Origin: an uncultured Actinomycetes bacterium | GTDB lineage: Bacteria; Actinomycetota; Acidimicrobiia; Acidimicrobiales; Acidimicrobilacustridaceae | Length of the DNA stretch: 19,210 nucleotides | Assembly: GCA_945957335.1 (NCBI GenBank) | Contig: CAMFLJ010000030.1 | Span: 1 to 19,210, forward strand | Reading direction: 5' to 3' | Shown here: positions 13,578-19,210 of the stretch, piece by piece | How positions within the stretch are numbered: the stretch's first letter is position 1 | Layout: every line of letters starts with the position of its first letter | Position numbers and translations under genes: made by a program | The notes under the pieces: model-generated | Seen by the model: only the letters and a program-made list of their open reading frames with translations | The model's database searches: none | Told to the model about the DNA's origin: nothing

Positions 13578-14317
13578 CGTCGCTCCATGACGTAGAGCGA
13601 CTCGGCGGTCACCACGGGCTCGCCGTCGACCACGATCTCGCCGGTCGACCACGCCTTGCGGCCCTCGCCCCGGGTGTATCGGGCCCGGATCTCGACGGGT
13701 CGGTTCAGCGGCACGGCCCCCTTGAGCGACACCTCGAGGCGCACGGTGAGCCCGCTCGCCCCGGCGGCCCGAACGGCGATGCCGGTGACCTCGTCGAGCG
13801 CCAGCGCCGCCACTCCCCCGTGCACCCGCCCGGGCGACCCGGCGTGCGAGGCGGTGAACGTGCAGCGGGCCACCACCTCGACCGGCTCGACCGGCGAGCC
13901 CGGCGGCGGCTCGGTGGGGCGGTGCACCCACTCGATGGGCAGCGCCTGCGGGTTGAGGCGCCCGGCGGCAGCCTGCAGGAGGCTCTCGATCCGGCCGTCG
14001 GGGTGGCGCACGAGGCGCAGCGGCTCGTCACGCCTCGCGGCCGAGAGGTCGTCCGTCAGCTCGTCGAGGCGGGCGGTGGCGGCAGCCAGGCCGGCGGCGT
14101 CGAGGTCGGTCATGACCACGGCCTCGACCAGGCGCCGGGCGGCCAGCACCAGCTCGAACGACTCCGGCGGCACCGTGTCGGCCAGCGGCAGCGAGTCGCC
14201 GAGCAGCTCCGCCAGCCGGCCCGCGGAGACCGGCCGGTCGCCGTCGTCGGCGCCAGGCACCACCGCGGGCGCGCCTCCGGCCGTCGTGTCGGTCGCCGCG
14301 TCGTCGGCCTGCGCCAC
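13574..14317 (-). CDS. PaaI-type hotdog thioesterase with long N-terminal region
   Basis: A 247-aa protein. The C-terminal half (about residue 135 on) is a hotdog acyl-CoA thioesterase: FTASHAGSPGRVHGGVAALALDEVTG, with the usual HGG and the acidic residue in the following helix, then LTVRLEVSLKGAVPLNRPVEIRARYT and VTAESLYVM. The first 130 residues are a helical region rich in Arg and Asp (RRLVEAVVMTDLDAAGLAAATARLDELTDDL) without recognised motif. It should hydrolyse an acyl-CoA; the chain is unknown. GTG start with GGGGGAGGGG about 6 nt upstream, and a TAGCGT -10 box about 33 nt upstream. Coupled to the DUF1214 gene by GTGA. Confidence 0.82.
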   Translation of the reverse strand: MAQADDAATDTTAGGAPAVVPGADDGDRPVSAGRLAELLGDSLPLADTVPPESFELVLAARRLVEAVVMTDLDAAGLAAATARLDELTDDLSAARRDEPLRLVRHPDGRIESLLQAAAGRLNPQALPIEWVHRPTEPPPGSPVEPVEVVARCTFTASHAGSPGRVHGGVAALALDEVTGIAVRAAGASGLTVRLEVSLKGAVPLNRPVEIRARYTRGEGRKAWSTGEIVVDGEPVVTAESLYVMERR

Positions 14318-14350
14318 CGTTGCCCCTCCCCCTCGTGATCGAGCGCCCCG

Positions 14351-14356
14351 ACGCTA
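14351..14356 (-). promoter_or_regulatory. -10 box TAGCGT of the thioesterase/DUF1214 operon
   Basis: TAGCGT on the minus strand lies 33 nt before the thioesterase GTG. Unlike the leaderless cases here, this leaves a leader of about 27 nt containing a strong purine-rich ribosome binding site. Confidence 0.45.
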
Positions 14357-14391
14357 CGCCAGCCCGCCGGGCCGGGTCGCCGAGGGTGAGC

Positions 14392-15066
14392 TCAGGAGGG
14401 CAGCGTGTTGATGGCCCGGGCCAGGACCAGCACGGCCACCCCGAGCGACGTGAGCGACTCGGCCATCATCAGCAGCTTCGACCACGGCTTCACCGCCGAC
14501 ACGTCGGTGGGGCTGAAGGCGGTGGCCGTCGAGAACGACAGCATCAGGTAGTCGACGAACTTCGGGTACCAGCCGTGCTCCTCGTGCTCGGGCAACGACG
14601 ACTCCGGGAACACGAACGCCCGGGTGATGCGGCCGTCGCCCCGGGCCCGGGCCACCGCGCCGCCCTGGTCGAGGTCCCAGAACCACAGGGCGAAGGCGAT
14701 CACGTTGATCACCCACACCGTGCCGCCGATGGCGAGCAGGCGACCGGCCTCGGAGAACGCGGCGTCGTCGATGATCCCCTGGACCAGCCGGATCACGGCA
14801 CCCATGTTCGCCACCGTGATGACGCCGATCATGATGCTGGTGGTGCGGTGCAGCCACGGCTTGTCGCGGTCGATGCGGCCGGGGTCGCCGATGATCAGCA
14901 CCAACAGGAAGCCGATCAGCACCGCCTGGTACACGATCGGCGGCACCGAGCGGAACGAGTGCGGGAACACCTGCTGGAGCGCCGCCACCACGAGCACCGC
15001 CAGCGCCATCGGCCACCGGTGCTCGCCCCTGTGCACCGCGTCCGGCGCCTCCACGGACTCGTCCAT
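14392..15066 (-). CDS. Multi-pass membrane protein with degenerate ion-channel-like C-terminus
   Basis: A 224-aa membrane protein. Helices are near residues 19-36 (WPMALAVLVVAALQQVF), 43-61 (IVYQAVLIGFLLVLIIG), 75-96 (TSIMIGVITVANMGAVIRLV) and 108-130 (LLAIGGTVWVINVIAFALWFW). A conserved-looking WFWDLDQGG follows. The C-terminal FVDYLMLSFSTATAFSPTDVSAV, then a last helix (MMAESLTSLGVAVLVLARAINTL), has the layout of a two-helix potassium channel pore, but TATAFSPTD replaces the TxGYGD filter. Potassium selectivity is therefore unlikely, and function unknown. No clear promoter or ribosome binding site was found; the ATG is the first in frame. Confidence 0.75.
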   Translation of the reverse strand: MDESVEAPDAVHRGEHRWPMALAVLVVAALQQVFPHSFRSVPPIVYQAVLIGFLLVLIIGDPGRIDRDKPWLHRTTSIMIGVITVANMGAVIRLVQGIIDDAAFSEAGRLLAIGGTVWVINVIAFALWFWDLDQGGAVARARGDGRITRAFVFPESSLPEHEEHGWYPKFVDYLMLSFSTATAFSPTDVSAVKPWSKLLMMAESLTSLGVAVLVLARAINTLPS

Positions 15067-15144
15067 GGCGCCATCGTGGCCCTCGACACGCTGTGTCAGG
15101 AGGATGGTGACGCTTGGCCCTTCGAGTCGCGTGTGCCGTGGCGG

Positions 15145-15150
15145 TACGGT
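15145..15150 (+). promoter_or_regulatory. -10 box TACGGT of a leaderless promoter
   Basis: TACGGT ends 8 nt before the ATG at 15159, close to the spacing of the other leaderless promoters in the window. It supports this short gene as real. Confidence 0.5.
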
Positions 15151-15158
15151 CGTCGGCG

Positions 15159-15344
15159 ATGGCCGTGGACTACGCCGCGCTCGTGAAGACGATCCTCGAC
15201 GGGGGAGGTCGGTCCTTCGGGGTCGAGGACCTCCTCGCCGTGCGCCGCGCCATCGTCGACGACTACGCCGGGCCCGACGGCCCCACGGCCCTGGCCCGCA
15301 TCGACGAGATGCTCAGGGCCCACGGCTGGCAGCTCGACGACTGA
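15159..15344 (+). CDS. Small 61-aa protein, unknown function
   Basis: A 61-aa soluble protein beginning MAVDYAALVKTILDGG. It is predicted to be mostly helical, with an acidic middle (LLAVRRAIVDDYAGPDGPTALARIDEML) and ending HGWQLDD. I recognise no family. The ATG is preferred over an upstream start 15 codons earlier because a TACGGT -10 box lies 8 nt before it and would fall inside the longer reading frame. It is divergent from the channel-like gene and converges on the secreted protein gene, 60 bp away. Confidence 0.55.
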   Translation: MAVDYAALVKTILDGGGRSFGVEDLLAVRRAIVDDYAGPDGPTALARIDEMLRAHGWQLDD

Positions 15345-15404
15345 GCGGCCCCGCCGGCACCCGGAGCCTGGGAGGGCCGGGAGCGGCCGGCGCCGCGCCC
15401 TGCG

Positions 15405-16364
15405 TCAGCCGGTGAACGACGGGGTGAGCGTCACCGCAGCCACCGCCGGAGCTGTGGTGGTCGTCGACACGAGGTCGGTGAGCTGGGTCGACGCGAGGTC
15501 GTAGGTGCACACGGCACTGGCCGAGCCGGCGTCGGCGACGGCCCTGCCGCACTCCAACGTCGGGCCCTCGCGGTTGGTGACCTCGGGCTGGAAGGCCCCC
15601 GGGTCGTCGCCCGTGTACTCCATCGTGACGGGCCACGAGGCGGGTGCCGCCGGCCAGTCCGACGAGCCGGTGATCCCGACCGACTCCACCGACATGATCA
15701 GGCGGAAGTGCCCGACGTAGGACGACCAGCTCAAGGTCGGATCCATGTTCGGGTGGGTGGCCACGAACGTGCTGCGGTTCGAGCCGTCCTGTCGGGCGAT
15801 CGTGTTGGTGATGGTGTCGGCCACCGGGTCGTAGGTGAACGTCGACACCAGCACGTCGCCCGGCGCGGCGATGAACCCGTCGGGCGAGGTGCTGCACCCC
15901 GAGCCGCCGCCCGGCGGGGCGTGGATGTACTGCGCCGAGTAGTACCAGTACTGGCCGCCGGGATCGCCGTAGTGGGGATCGGCGTCAGGACCGAGGCCGA
16001 TCGAGCCCGACGCGCAGTCGGGCCCGTACATCACGACCGGTTGGATCACGCCGAAGCTCGTGGTGCCGTCGACGTCGCCCGCCTGCTGCACGCCGCACCA
16101 CAGGAACACCGACTGCTCGGTGTAGGTGGCCGGCAGCGCCGGCACGGTGAAGGTGCACGTGAAGGTCGTGAACGACAGCGCTCCGGTGCTGGCACCGCTG
16201 AAGCCGTGGGTCGAGCCGGCACCGACCGCCCCGGCACCCGTGCCGGGGAGGAGGGCGACCCCGGCCACCAGGCAGACGACGGCAGCCACGGCAGCTGCCA
16301 CCACGGCCGGTCGGCTCCGACGGGGACGGGCGGGACAGGACGGGACGGCGTTCGGGGCGGCCAC
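15405..16364 (-). CDS. Secreted protein with possible eqolisin (peptidase G1)-like fold
   Basis: A 319-aa exported protein. The N-terminus is Arg-rich (RPRRSRP) followed by a hydrophobic stretch (AVVAAAVAAVVCLVAGVALL), a Sec or Tat-like signal without a twin-arginine consensus. The mature part is rich in Trp, Tyr, Cys and Gly: FTCTFTVPALP, SVFLWCGVQQAG, FGVIQPVVMYGPDC, GGQYWYYSAQY, APGDVLVSTFTYDP. The order W.G, IQP, YWYYSA, PGD recalls eqolisin peptidases, including a possible catalytic Gln in VIQP; the glutamate cannot be assigned, so activity is doubtful. Six or more cysteines suggest disulphides. The GTG at 16364 is chosen because TAGCGT lies 7 nt upstream. I cannot name a family with confidence. 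Confidence 0.65.
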   Translation of the reverse strand: MAAPNAVPSCPARPRRSRPAVVAAAVAAVVCLVAGVALLPGTGAGAVGAGSTHGFSGASTGALSFTTFTCTFTVPALPATYTEQSVFLWCGVQQAGDVDGTTSFGVIQPVVMYGPDCASGSIGLGPDADPHYGDPGGQYWYYSAQYIHAPPGGGSGCSTSPDGFIAAPGDVLVSTFTYDPVADTITNTIARQDGSNRSTFVATHPNMDPTLSWSSYVGHFRLIMSVESVGITGSSDWPAAPASWPVTMEYTGDDPGAFQPEVTNREGPTLECGRAVADAGSASAVCTYDLASTQLTDLVSTTTTAPAVAAVTLTPSFTG

Positions 16365-16371
16365 GGCCGGA

Positions 16372-16377
16372 ACGCTA
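16372..16377 (-). promoter_or_regulatory. -10 box TAGCGT of a leaderless promoter
   Basis: On the minus strand TAGCGT ends 7 nt before the GTG of the secreted protein gene. The promoter lies 33 nt downstream of the tRNA-Gly terminator hairpin, so the two units are separate. Confidence 0.55.
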
Positions 16378-16409
16378 CAAGTGGCGCTGACACCCGTGCC
16401 GGGACGCGG

Positions 16410-16433
16410 CAGAGGCCCCTTTCGGGGCCTCTG
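16410..16433 (-). terminator. Hairpin terminator of tRNA-Gly
   Basis: CAGAGGCCCC (16410-16419) and GGGGCCTCTG (16424-16433) form a perfect 10-bp stem with a GAAA loop on the minus strand. It starts 14 nt after the tRNA 3' end. There is no T tract. Confidence 0.75.
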
Positions 16434-16446
16434 TTCCGGTGCTGCG

Positions 16447-16522
16447 TGGAGCGGACGACGAGATTCGAACTCGCGACCCTCACCTTGGCAAGGTGATGCT
16501 CTACCAACTGAGCCACGTCCGC
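16447..16522 (-). tRNA. tRNA-Gly (anticodon GCC), CCA encoded
   Basis: Minus-strand cloverleaf: acceptor GCGGACG/CGTCCGC, D stem GCTC/GAGC, anticodon stem TCACC/GGTGA around loop TTGCCAA (anticodon GCC, with the normal U33), T stem GCGAG/CTCGT with loop TTCGAAT, discriminator T and encoded CCA. Confidence 0.95.
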
Positions 16523-16532
16523 AGGAGCCGTC

Positions 16533-16561
16533 ATCGTAGCGCCCACGCCGCGCGGCTCCAA
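16533..16561 (-). promoter_or_regulatory. Promoter TTGGAG-17-TACGAT of tRNA-Gly
   Basis: On the minus strand TTGGAG (16561-16556) and TACGAT (16538-16533) are separated by 17 nt, and the -10 box ends 10 nt before the tRNA, the same distance as for tRNA-Cys. Confidence 0.65.
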
Positions 16562-16578
16562 AGCGAGCCCCGGGAGGC

Positions 16579-17892
16579 TCAGCCCCCGAAGGGTGGCTCG
16601 CCGGCGCAGCGGCCCCTGACCCGCTGCGCGAGGTCACGGGCGAGCGGGCGGTCGCTGATGCCCTCGACCTCGACGCCCACGCCGTCGAGCACGAACACGA
16701 GGGTGGCGCGGCGCTCGTCCTGCCAGCCGTGCACCACCAGGGTGGGGTCGAAGGCGAAGCTGCGCACGTCGGGCGACCAGCGCCGGTCGTTGGCCACGAT
16801 CACCCGGCGGTCGGTGAGCACGACCACCGCAGGCCGGTGCTGATACTCACCCTGCACCACGGCCTCGGCCACCTCGTCCGGCTCGAGCACGGTGGCCGCG
16901 ATGTTCAGCGGCGCGAGTGCGCTGCGGCGCGCCCCGCTCGACAGCCTGCTCATGGCCGCCTCGAAGCCGGCCGGGTCGTGCACCCCCGGCCCGAGGTCGC
17001 GCTCGGGGCGCACACCCTCGAGCAGCCCGTCGGGCGCGCCGGAGAAGGGCCCGTCGAGCGACACCGGCACGGGCTCGGCCTCGGGCTCGGGCACGACCTC
17101 GTCGTCACCGCCGCGGCCGAACCACCGGCGCACCCGGGGGTGGGTGGGCCGCTCGGGCACCGGGGTCTCGGACGGGGAGGAGAACGACGGGGGCAGCGGG
17201 GGCGGGCTCGGCGCGGGGCCGACGCCCGGGATGGCCGACGGCAGGCCCGTGCCCTGCGACCGCTTCACGCGGGGCGGCGGGGCGTCGAGGGGATGTGGCG
17301 GAGGCGGCGCGAGCACCGCCGGGGGGTGGTCGCGCGGGCCCCACTGCGGCTGCGTGTCGTCGATCGGCGTGCGCCGGGGAAGCGGCGGGCCGGTGGGCGC
17401 CGGCGGCTCGGCGGCCTGCGGCGGCTCGACGGCGGGGGGCGGCTCGAACGCGTCCGGCGCGTCGAACGGCTTGGTCGGGTCGAACGGCTCGAAGGGCTCC
17501 GACGGGTCGAACGACGACGTAGCGGGCGGAAGGGGCGAGCTGTCGGGCACGGTCGACCACGCATCCTCGCCCCACGTGTCGACCTCGTCGTCGGGCTCGA
17601 CGTCGGCGCGGTCCGGGATGTCGTCCCAGCCGAGTCCGGCGCCTCCGGGCGCGGCGCCCACGGTCGGCGCAAGACCGTCGGTGTCGGTGCCGGTGCCGTC
17701 GAGGTCCAGTGCGGCGGGAGCCACCGGGAGCGGCTCGAACGACGAGGGGCCGTCGTCGAGCGCCTCCGGAACCGGCTCGGCCGGCAGCGAGAGGATGCTG
17801 TCGAGGATGTCGGGCGCCACCGCCACTGCGCCGCACTGCGAGCACGCGGAGCCGATGGCCACCTCGGCCTGGCCGCACCGCTCGCAGATCAC
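16579..17892 (-). CDS. Zinc-ribbon protein with long disordered linker and C-terminal PH-like domain
   Basis: A 437-aa protein in three parts. The N-terminus CERCGQ...CSQCG (residues 3-21) is a two-CxxC zinc ribbon. Residues of about 30-330 are a low-complexity, Pro-, Asp- and Glu-rich linker (for example DPSEPFEPFDPTKPFD and repeated PPxP), surely disordered. Residues of about 335-430 (VVQGEYQHRPAVVVLTDRRVIVAND, then FDPTLVVHGWQDERRATLVFVLDG) look like a bacterial PH-like domain of the YokE or bPH type. No membrane helix is seen. Its role is unknown; the linker suggests a scaffold or tethering function. The GTG start overlaps the DUF4202 stop by GTGA. Confident as a gene, unsure about function. 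Confidence 0.78.
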   Translation of the reverse strand: MICERCGQAEVAIGSACSQCGAVAVAPDILDSILSLPAEPVPEALDDGPSSFEPLPVAPAALDLDGTGTDTDGLAPTVGAAPGGAGLGWDDIPDRADVEPDDEVDTWGEDAWSTVPDSSPLPPATSSFDPSEPFEPFDPTKPFDAPDAFEPPPAVEPPQAAEPPAPTGPPLPRRTPIDDTQPQWGPRDHPPAVLAPPPPHPLDAPPPRVKRSQGTGLPSAIPGVGPAPSPPPLPPSFSSPSETPVPERPTHPRVRRWFGRGGDDEVVPEPEAEPVPVSLDGPFSGAPDGLLEGVRPERDLGPGVHDPAGFEAAMSRLSSGARRSALAPLNIAATVLEPDEVAEAVVQGEYQHRPAVVVLTDRRVIVANDRRWSPDVRSFAFDPTLVVHGWQDERRATLVFVLDGVGVEVEGISDRPLARDLAQRVRGRCAGEPPFGG

Positions 17893-18587
17893 CCGTCGCT
17901 CCCCGTGCCGGCGTCGTCGGCGTCGGGCCCGGCGGCGAGGCGGTCGAGCGCCGCGCCGACCAGAGCCCGCTGGCGGTCGGTGAGGTCGAGGGCCAGCGCC
18001 GCCGCCCGGCCCCGGTCGCCCATCTTGGGCAGGGTGCGGGCCAGCACGTCGACCGTCTTGTCGTCGCCGAGGCGGTCGACGAGGTCGTCGAACTGCGTGG
18101 TGAGGAACACCAGGCAGAGCGCGTCCTCGTGCACCTGGAACGGGTCGGGCCGACCGTCGACGTCCGGACGGTCGCCACGGCCGAGGCCCTTCTTGGCCAC
18201 GAGGTCCTGCACCATGGCGATGGTGTCGGCGTCATAGCCCTCCGACCTGAGGATCTCGCCCACCTCGGCCGCGTGGCGGCGCTTGGCCTCGGCCCGCCAG
18301 CGCAGGTAGCCGGCCCGGCCATCGGGCTCGGAGTCGCGCGGGTACGCCCATCGCCGCAGGTGGTGGGCCCGGGCCGCCAGGAGCTGGGCCTCCGTGGCGT
18401 CGGGGTCGAAGCGCCGCACCCACTCGGTCATGGCCTCGGCGTGGGCCTGCTCCTTGGGGCGCACCACCCCGTCGACCACGATCGTGTTGGGGTCGTCGGC
18501 GTTGGCCGCGTCGATGGCCGCGATGGCCCGGGCGAAGCGGTCGGGATCGGCCCCTGTCGGGGCGGTCGGCTCAGCCGGCGTCGCCAC
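17889..18587 (-). CDS. DUF4202 domain-containing protein
   Basis: A 232-aa protein matching DUF4202 over most of its length: RFARAIAAIDAANADDPNTIVVDG at the start, ARAHHLRRWAYPR, AGYLRWRAEAKRRHAAEVGEIL, and CLVFLTTQFDDLVDR near residue 170. The conserved His and Arg cluster in the middle suggests a buried polar or metal site, as in HD-type helical folds; this is inference and no activity is known to me. The GTG at 18587 overlaps the upstream 78-aa gene by 17 bp, with GGAGG close before it. Its stop overlaps the next gene by 4 bp, so all three are probably one operon. Confidence 0.85.
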   Translation of the reverse strand: MATPAEPTAPTGADPDRFARAIAAIDAANADDPNTIVVDGVVRPKEQAHAEAMTEWVRRFDPDATEAQLLAARAHHLRRWAYPRDSEPDGRAGYLRWRAEAKRRHAAEVGEILRSEGYDADTIAMVQDLVAKKGLGRGDRPDVDGRPDPFQVHEDALCLVFLTTQFDDLVDRLGDDKTVDVLARTLPKMGDRGRAAALALDLTDRQRALVGAALDRLAAGPDADDAGTGSDG

Positions 18588-18807
18588 GGGCCTCCGGCGG
18601 GCGCAGGTCGACGGTGAGGGTGAGGATGCCGTCGACGAGCTCGGCCTTGGCATCGCCGATGATGGCGAAGTCCTGGAAGTCGTTCTGGGCCTGCTCGATG
18701 AAGCGGGTGCGCTCCTCACCGGCGATCGGCGGGAGGGGGCGCTCCTTCACCGCGTGGGCACGGTCGCGGAAGCGCTGGATCATCGCGTCGAGATCGAGGT
18801 CGGCCAT
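18571..18807 (-). CDS. Small 78-aa protein, unknown function
   Basis: A 78-aa protein: helical charged N-terminal half (MADLDLDAMIQRFRDRAHAV), the segment PLPPIAGEERTRFIEQAQNDFQDF, then what reads as two beta strands (AIIGDAKAELVDG and ILTLTVDLRP). I recognise no family. The ATG at 18807 is chosen over an in-frame start 7 codons earlier because TACCGT, a good -10 box, lies 6 nt before it and would fall inside the longer frame. It heads the cluster with DUF4202 and the zinc-ribbon/PH-like gene. Confidence 0.7.
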   Translation of the reverse strand: MADLDLDAMIQRFRDRAHAVKERPLPPIAGEERTRFIEQAQNDFQDFAIIGDAKAELVDGILTLTVDLRPPEARGDAG

Positions 18808-18813
18808 GGCGTC

Positions 18814-18819
18814 ACGGTA
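18814..18819 (-). promoter_or_regulatory. -10 box TACCGT of the 78-aa/DUF4202/zinc-ribbon operon (leaderless)
   Basis: On the minus strand TACCGT ends 6 nt before the ATG at 18807. It is the same hexamer as before the metallophosphoesterase gene at 2263. Confidence 0.6.
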
Positions 18820-18855
18820 GCCGGGCACCCCGTGGTGCCTGCGACCCGGTGGGGC

Positions 18856-19210
18856 CTACTCGGCGGAGCTGGTGGCGGGGCCGCCGGTGCTGTCGAGGTC
18901 CTCGCGGGTGACGATCTGGAACGGCTCGTCCGGCGAGGTCGCGACCGGTGCCTCAGGCGGGTCGGCCGGGCCCTCGGACGAGCCGGCACCATCGGCGGTC
19001 GTGGTGGGGTCGCCATCGGCGTCGGCCGCGGCGGCGCCGGCGGCGGACACCGGCCCCACGATCCGGACACCGCTGCTCTGGCCCGGGCGACCGGCACCGT
19101 CACCGTTGCCGCTGGTCGGGCTGGCGGCGTCGCCGTTCGAGCCGTCGGACGTCCCGTCGGTGACCCCTGCGGCGGCCGCACCTGCGGCGGTGGCGAGCAC
19201 GGGCCCGGGG
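18856..19210 (-). CDS. C-terminal part of a low-complexity protein, unknown function
   Basis: The frame is open to the right window edge, so the start lies outside; about 117 residues are visible. The sequence is rich in Ala, Gly, Asp, Ser, Thr and Pro (GVTDGTSDGSNGDAASPTSGNGDG, then ADADGDPTTTADGAGSSEGPADPP) and ends FQIVTREDLDSTGGPATSSAE. This looks like a disordered acidic tail. The other frames here give Arg- or Pro-rich shadows, so this frame is favoured. No domain can be named. The GTG at 19200 is unlikely to be the true start. Confidence 0.55.
   Translation of the reverse strand, partial: PGPVLATAAGAAAAGVTDGTSDGSNGDAASPTSGNGDGAGRPGQSSGVRIVGPVSAAGAAAADADGDPTTTADGAGSSEGPADPPEAPVATSPDEPFQIVTREDLDSTGGPATSSAE

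Noticed and set aside
12432..13595. Plus-strand frame antisense to the DUF1214 gene
   Set aside because: Shadow frame of a well-supported gene with no recognisable features.
16565..16580. Small 5-bp hairpin at the end of the zinc-ribbon/PH-like gene
   Set aside because: Stem too short to call a terminator; it partly overlaps the stop codon.
1..19210. CRISPR array, insertion sequence, phage or toxin-antitoxin locus
   Set aside because: No regularly spaced repeats, transposase or integrase motifs, terminal repeats or target duplications were seen.

Overview
This is a very GC-rich window with GTG starts, 4-nt ATGA/GTGA gene overlaps and TANNNT-type -10 boxes. Together with the gene content (thiolase-like protein with an extra C-terminal domain, DUF1214 protein, stand-alone LigD-type polymerase, two TetR regulators), it suggests the chromosome of a high-GC actinobacterium, probably of the Acidimicrobiia type. 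The lineage is an inference from style and content. I see no phage, insertion sequence, CRISPR array or rRNA, and no gene-free stretch longer than about 300 bases.

Left part (1-3350): the C-terminal end of a DabA-type inorganic carbon transporter subunit is translationally coupled to a thiolase-like protein that lacks the nucleophilic cysteine. A strong hairpin follows, then a leaderless class III metallophosphoesterase, and a tRNA-Val(GAC) on the minus strand with a hairpin terminator.

Middle left (3460-6740): a small membrane protein; a TetR regulator with a complete TTGACT-17-TATCAG promoter wrapped in TCTCA/TGAGA repeats and coupled by GTGA to a metal-dependent amidohydrolase; tRNA-Cys with terminator; and a second, orphan TetR regulator.

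Middle (6790-11750, all minus): surE, whose -10 box and start codon sit inside a perfect 15-bp inverted repeat; a secreted helical-repeat protein; then a probable run of genes from a VOC protein through two small membrane proteins and a crotonase to a LigD-type polymerase domain.

Right part (11890-19210): a PhnB-like VOC protein on plus converges with a hotdog thioesterase/DUF1214 pair. Then come a degenerate ion-channel-like membrane protein, a 61-aa orphan, a secreted protein that faintly recalls the eqolisin fold, tRNA-Gly with promoter and terminator, and a three-gene overlapping cluster (78-aa protein, DUF4202, zinc-ribbon/PH-like protein). A partial low-complexity gene runs off the right edge.

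The most distinctive signals are regulatory. Seven genes have a TANNNT-like box ending 6-8 nt before the start codon, so leaderless transcription seems common here. The most unusual spots are the surE palindrome, the TetR operator cluster, and a tRNA-Val whose position 33 is C instead of the near-universal U. No obviously new multi-gene system stands out; the best candidate for an undescribed functional unit is the 78-aa/DUF4202/zinc-ribbon-PH cluster.
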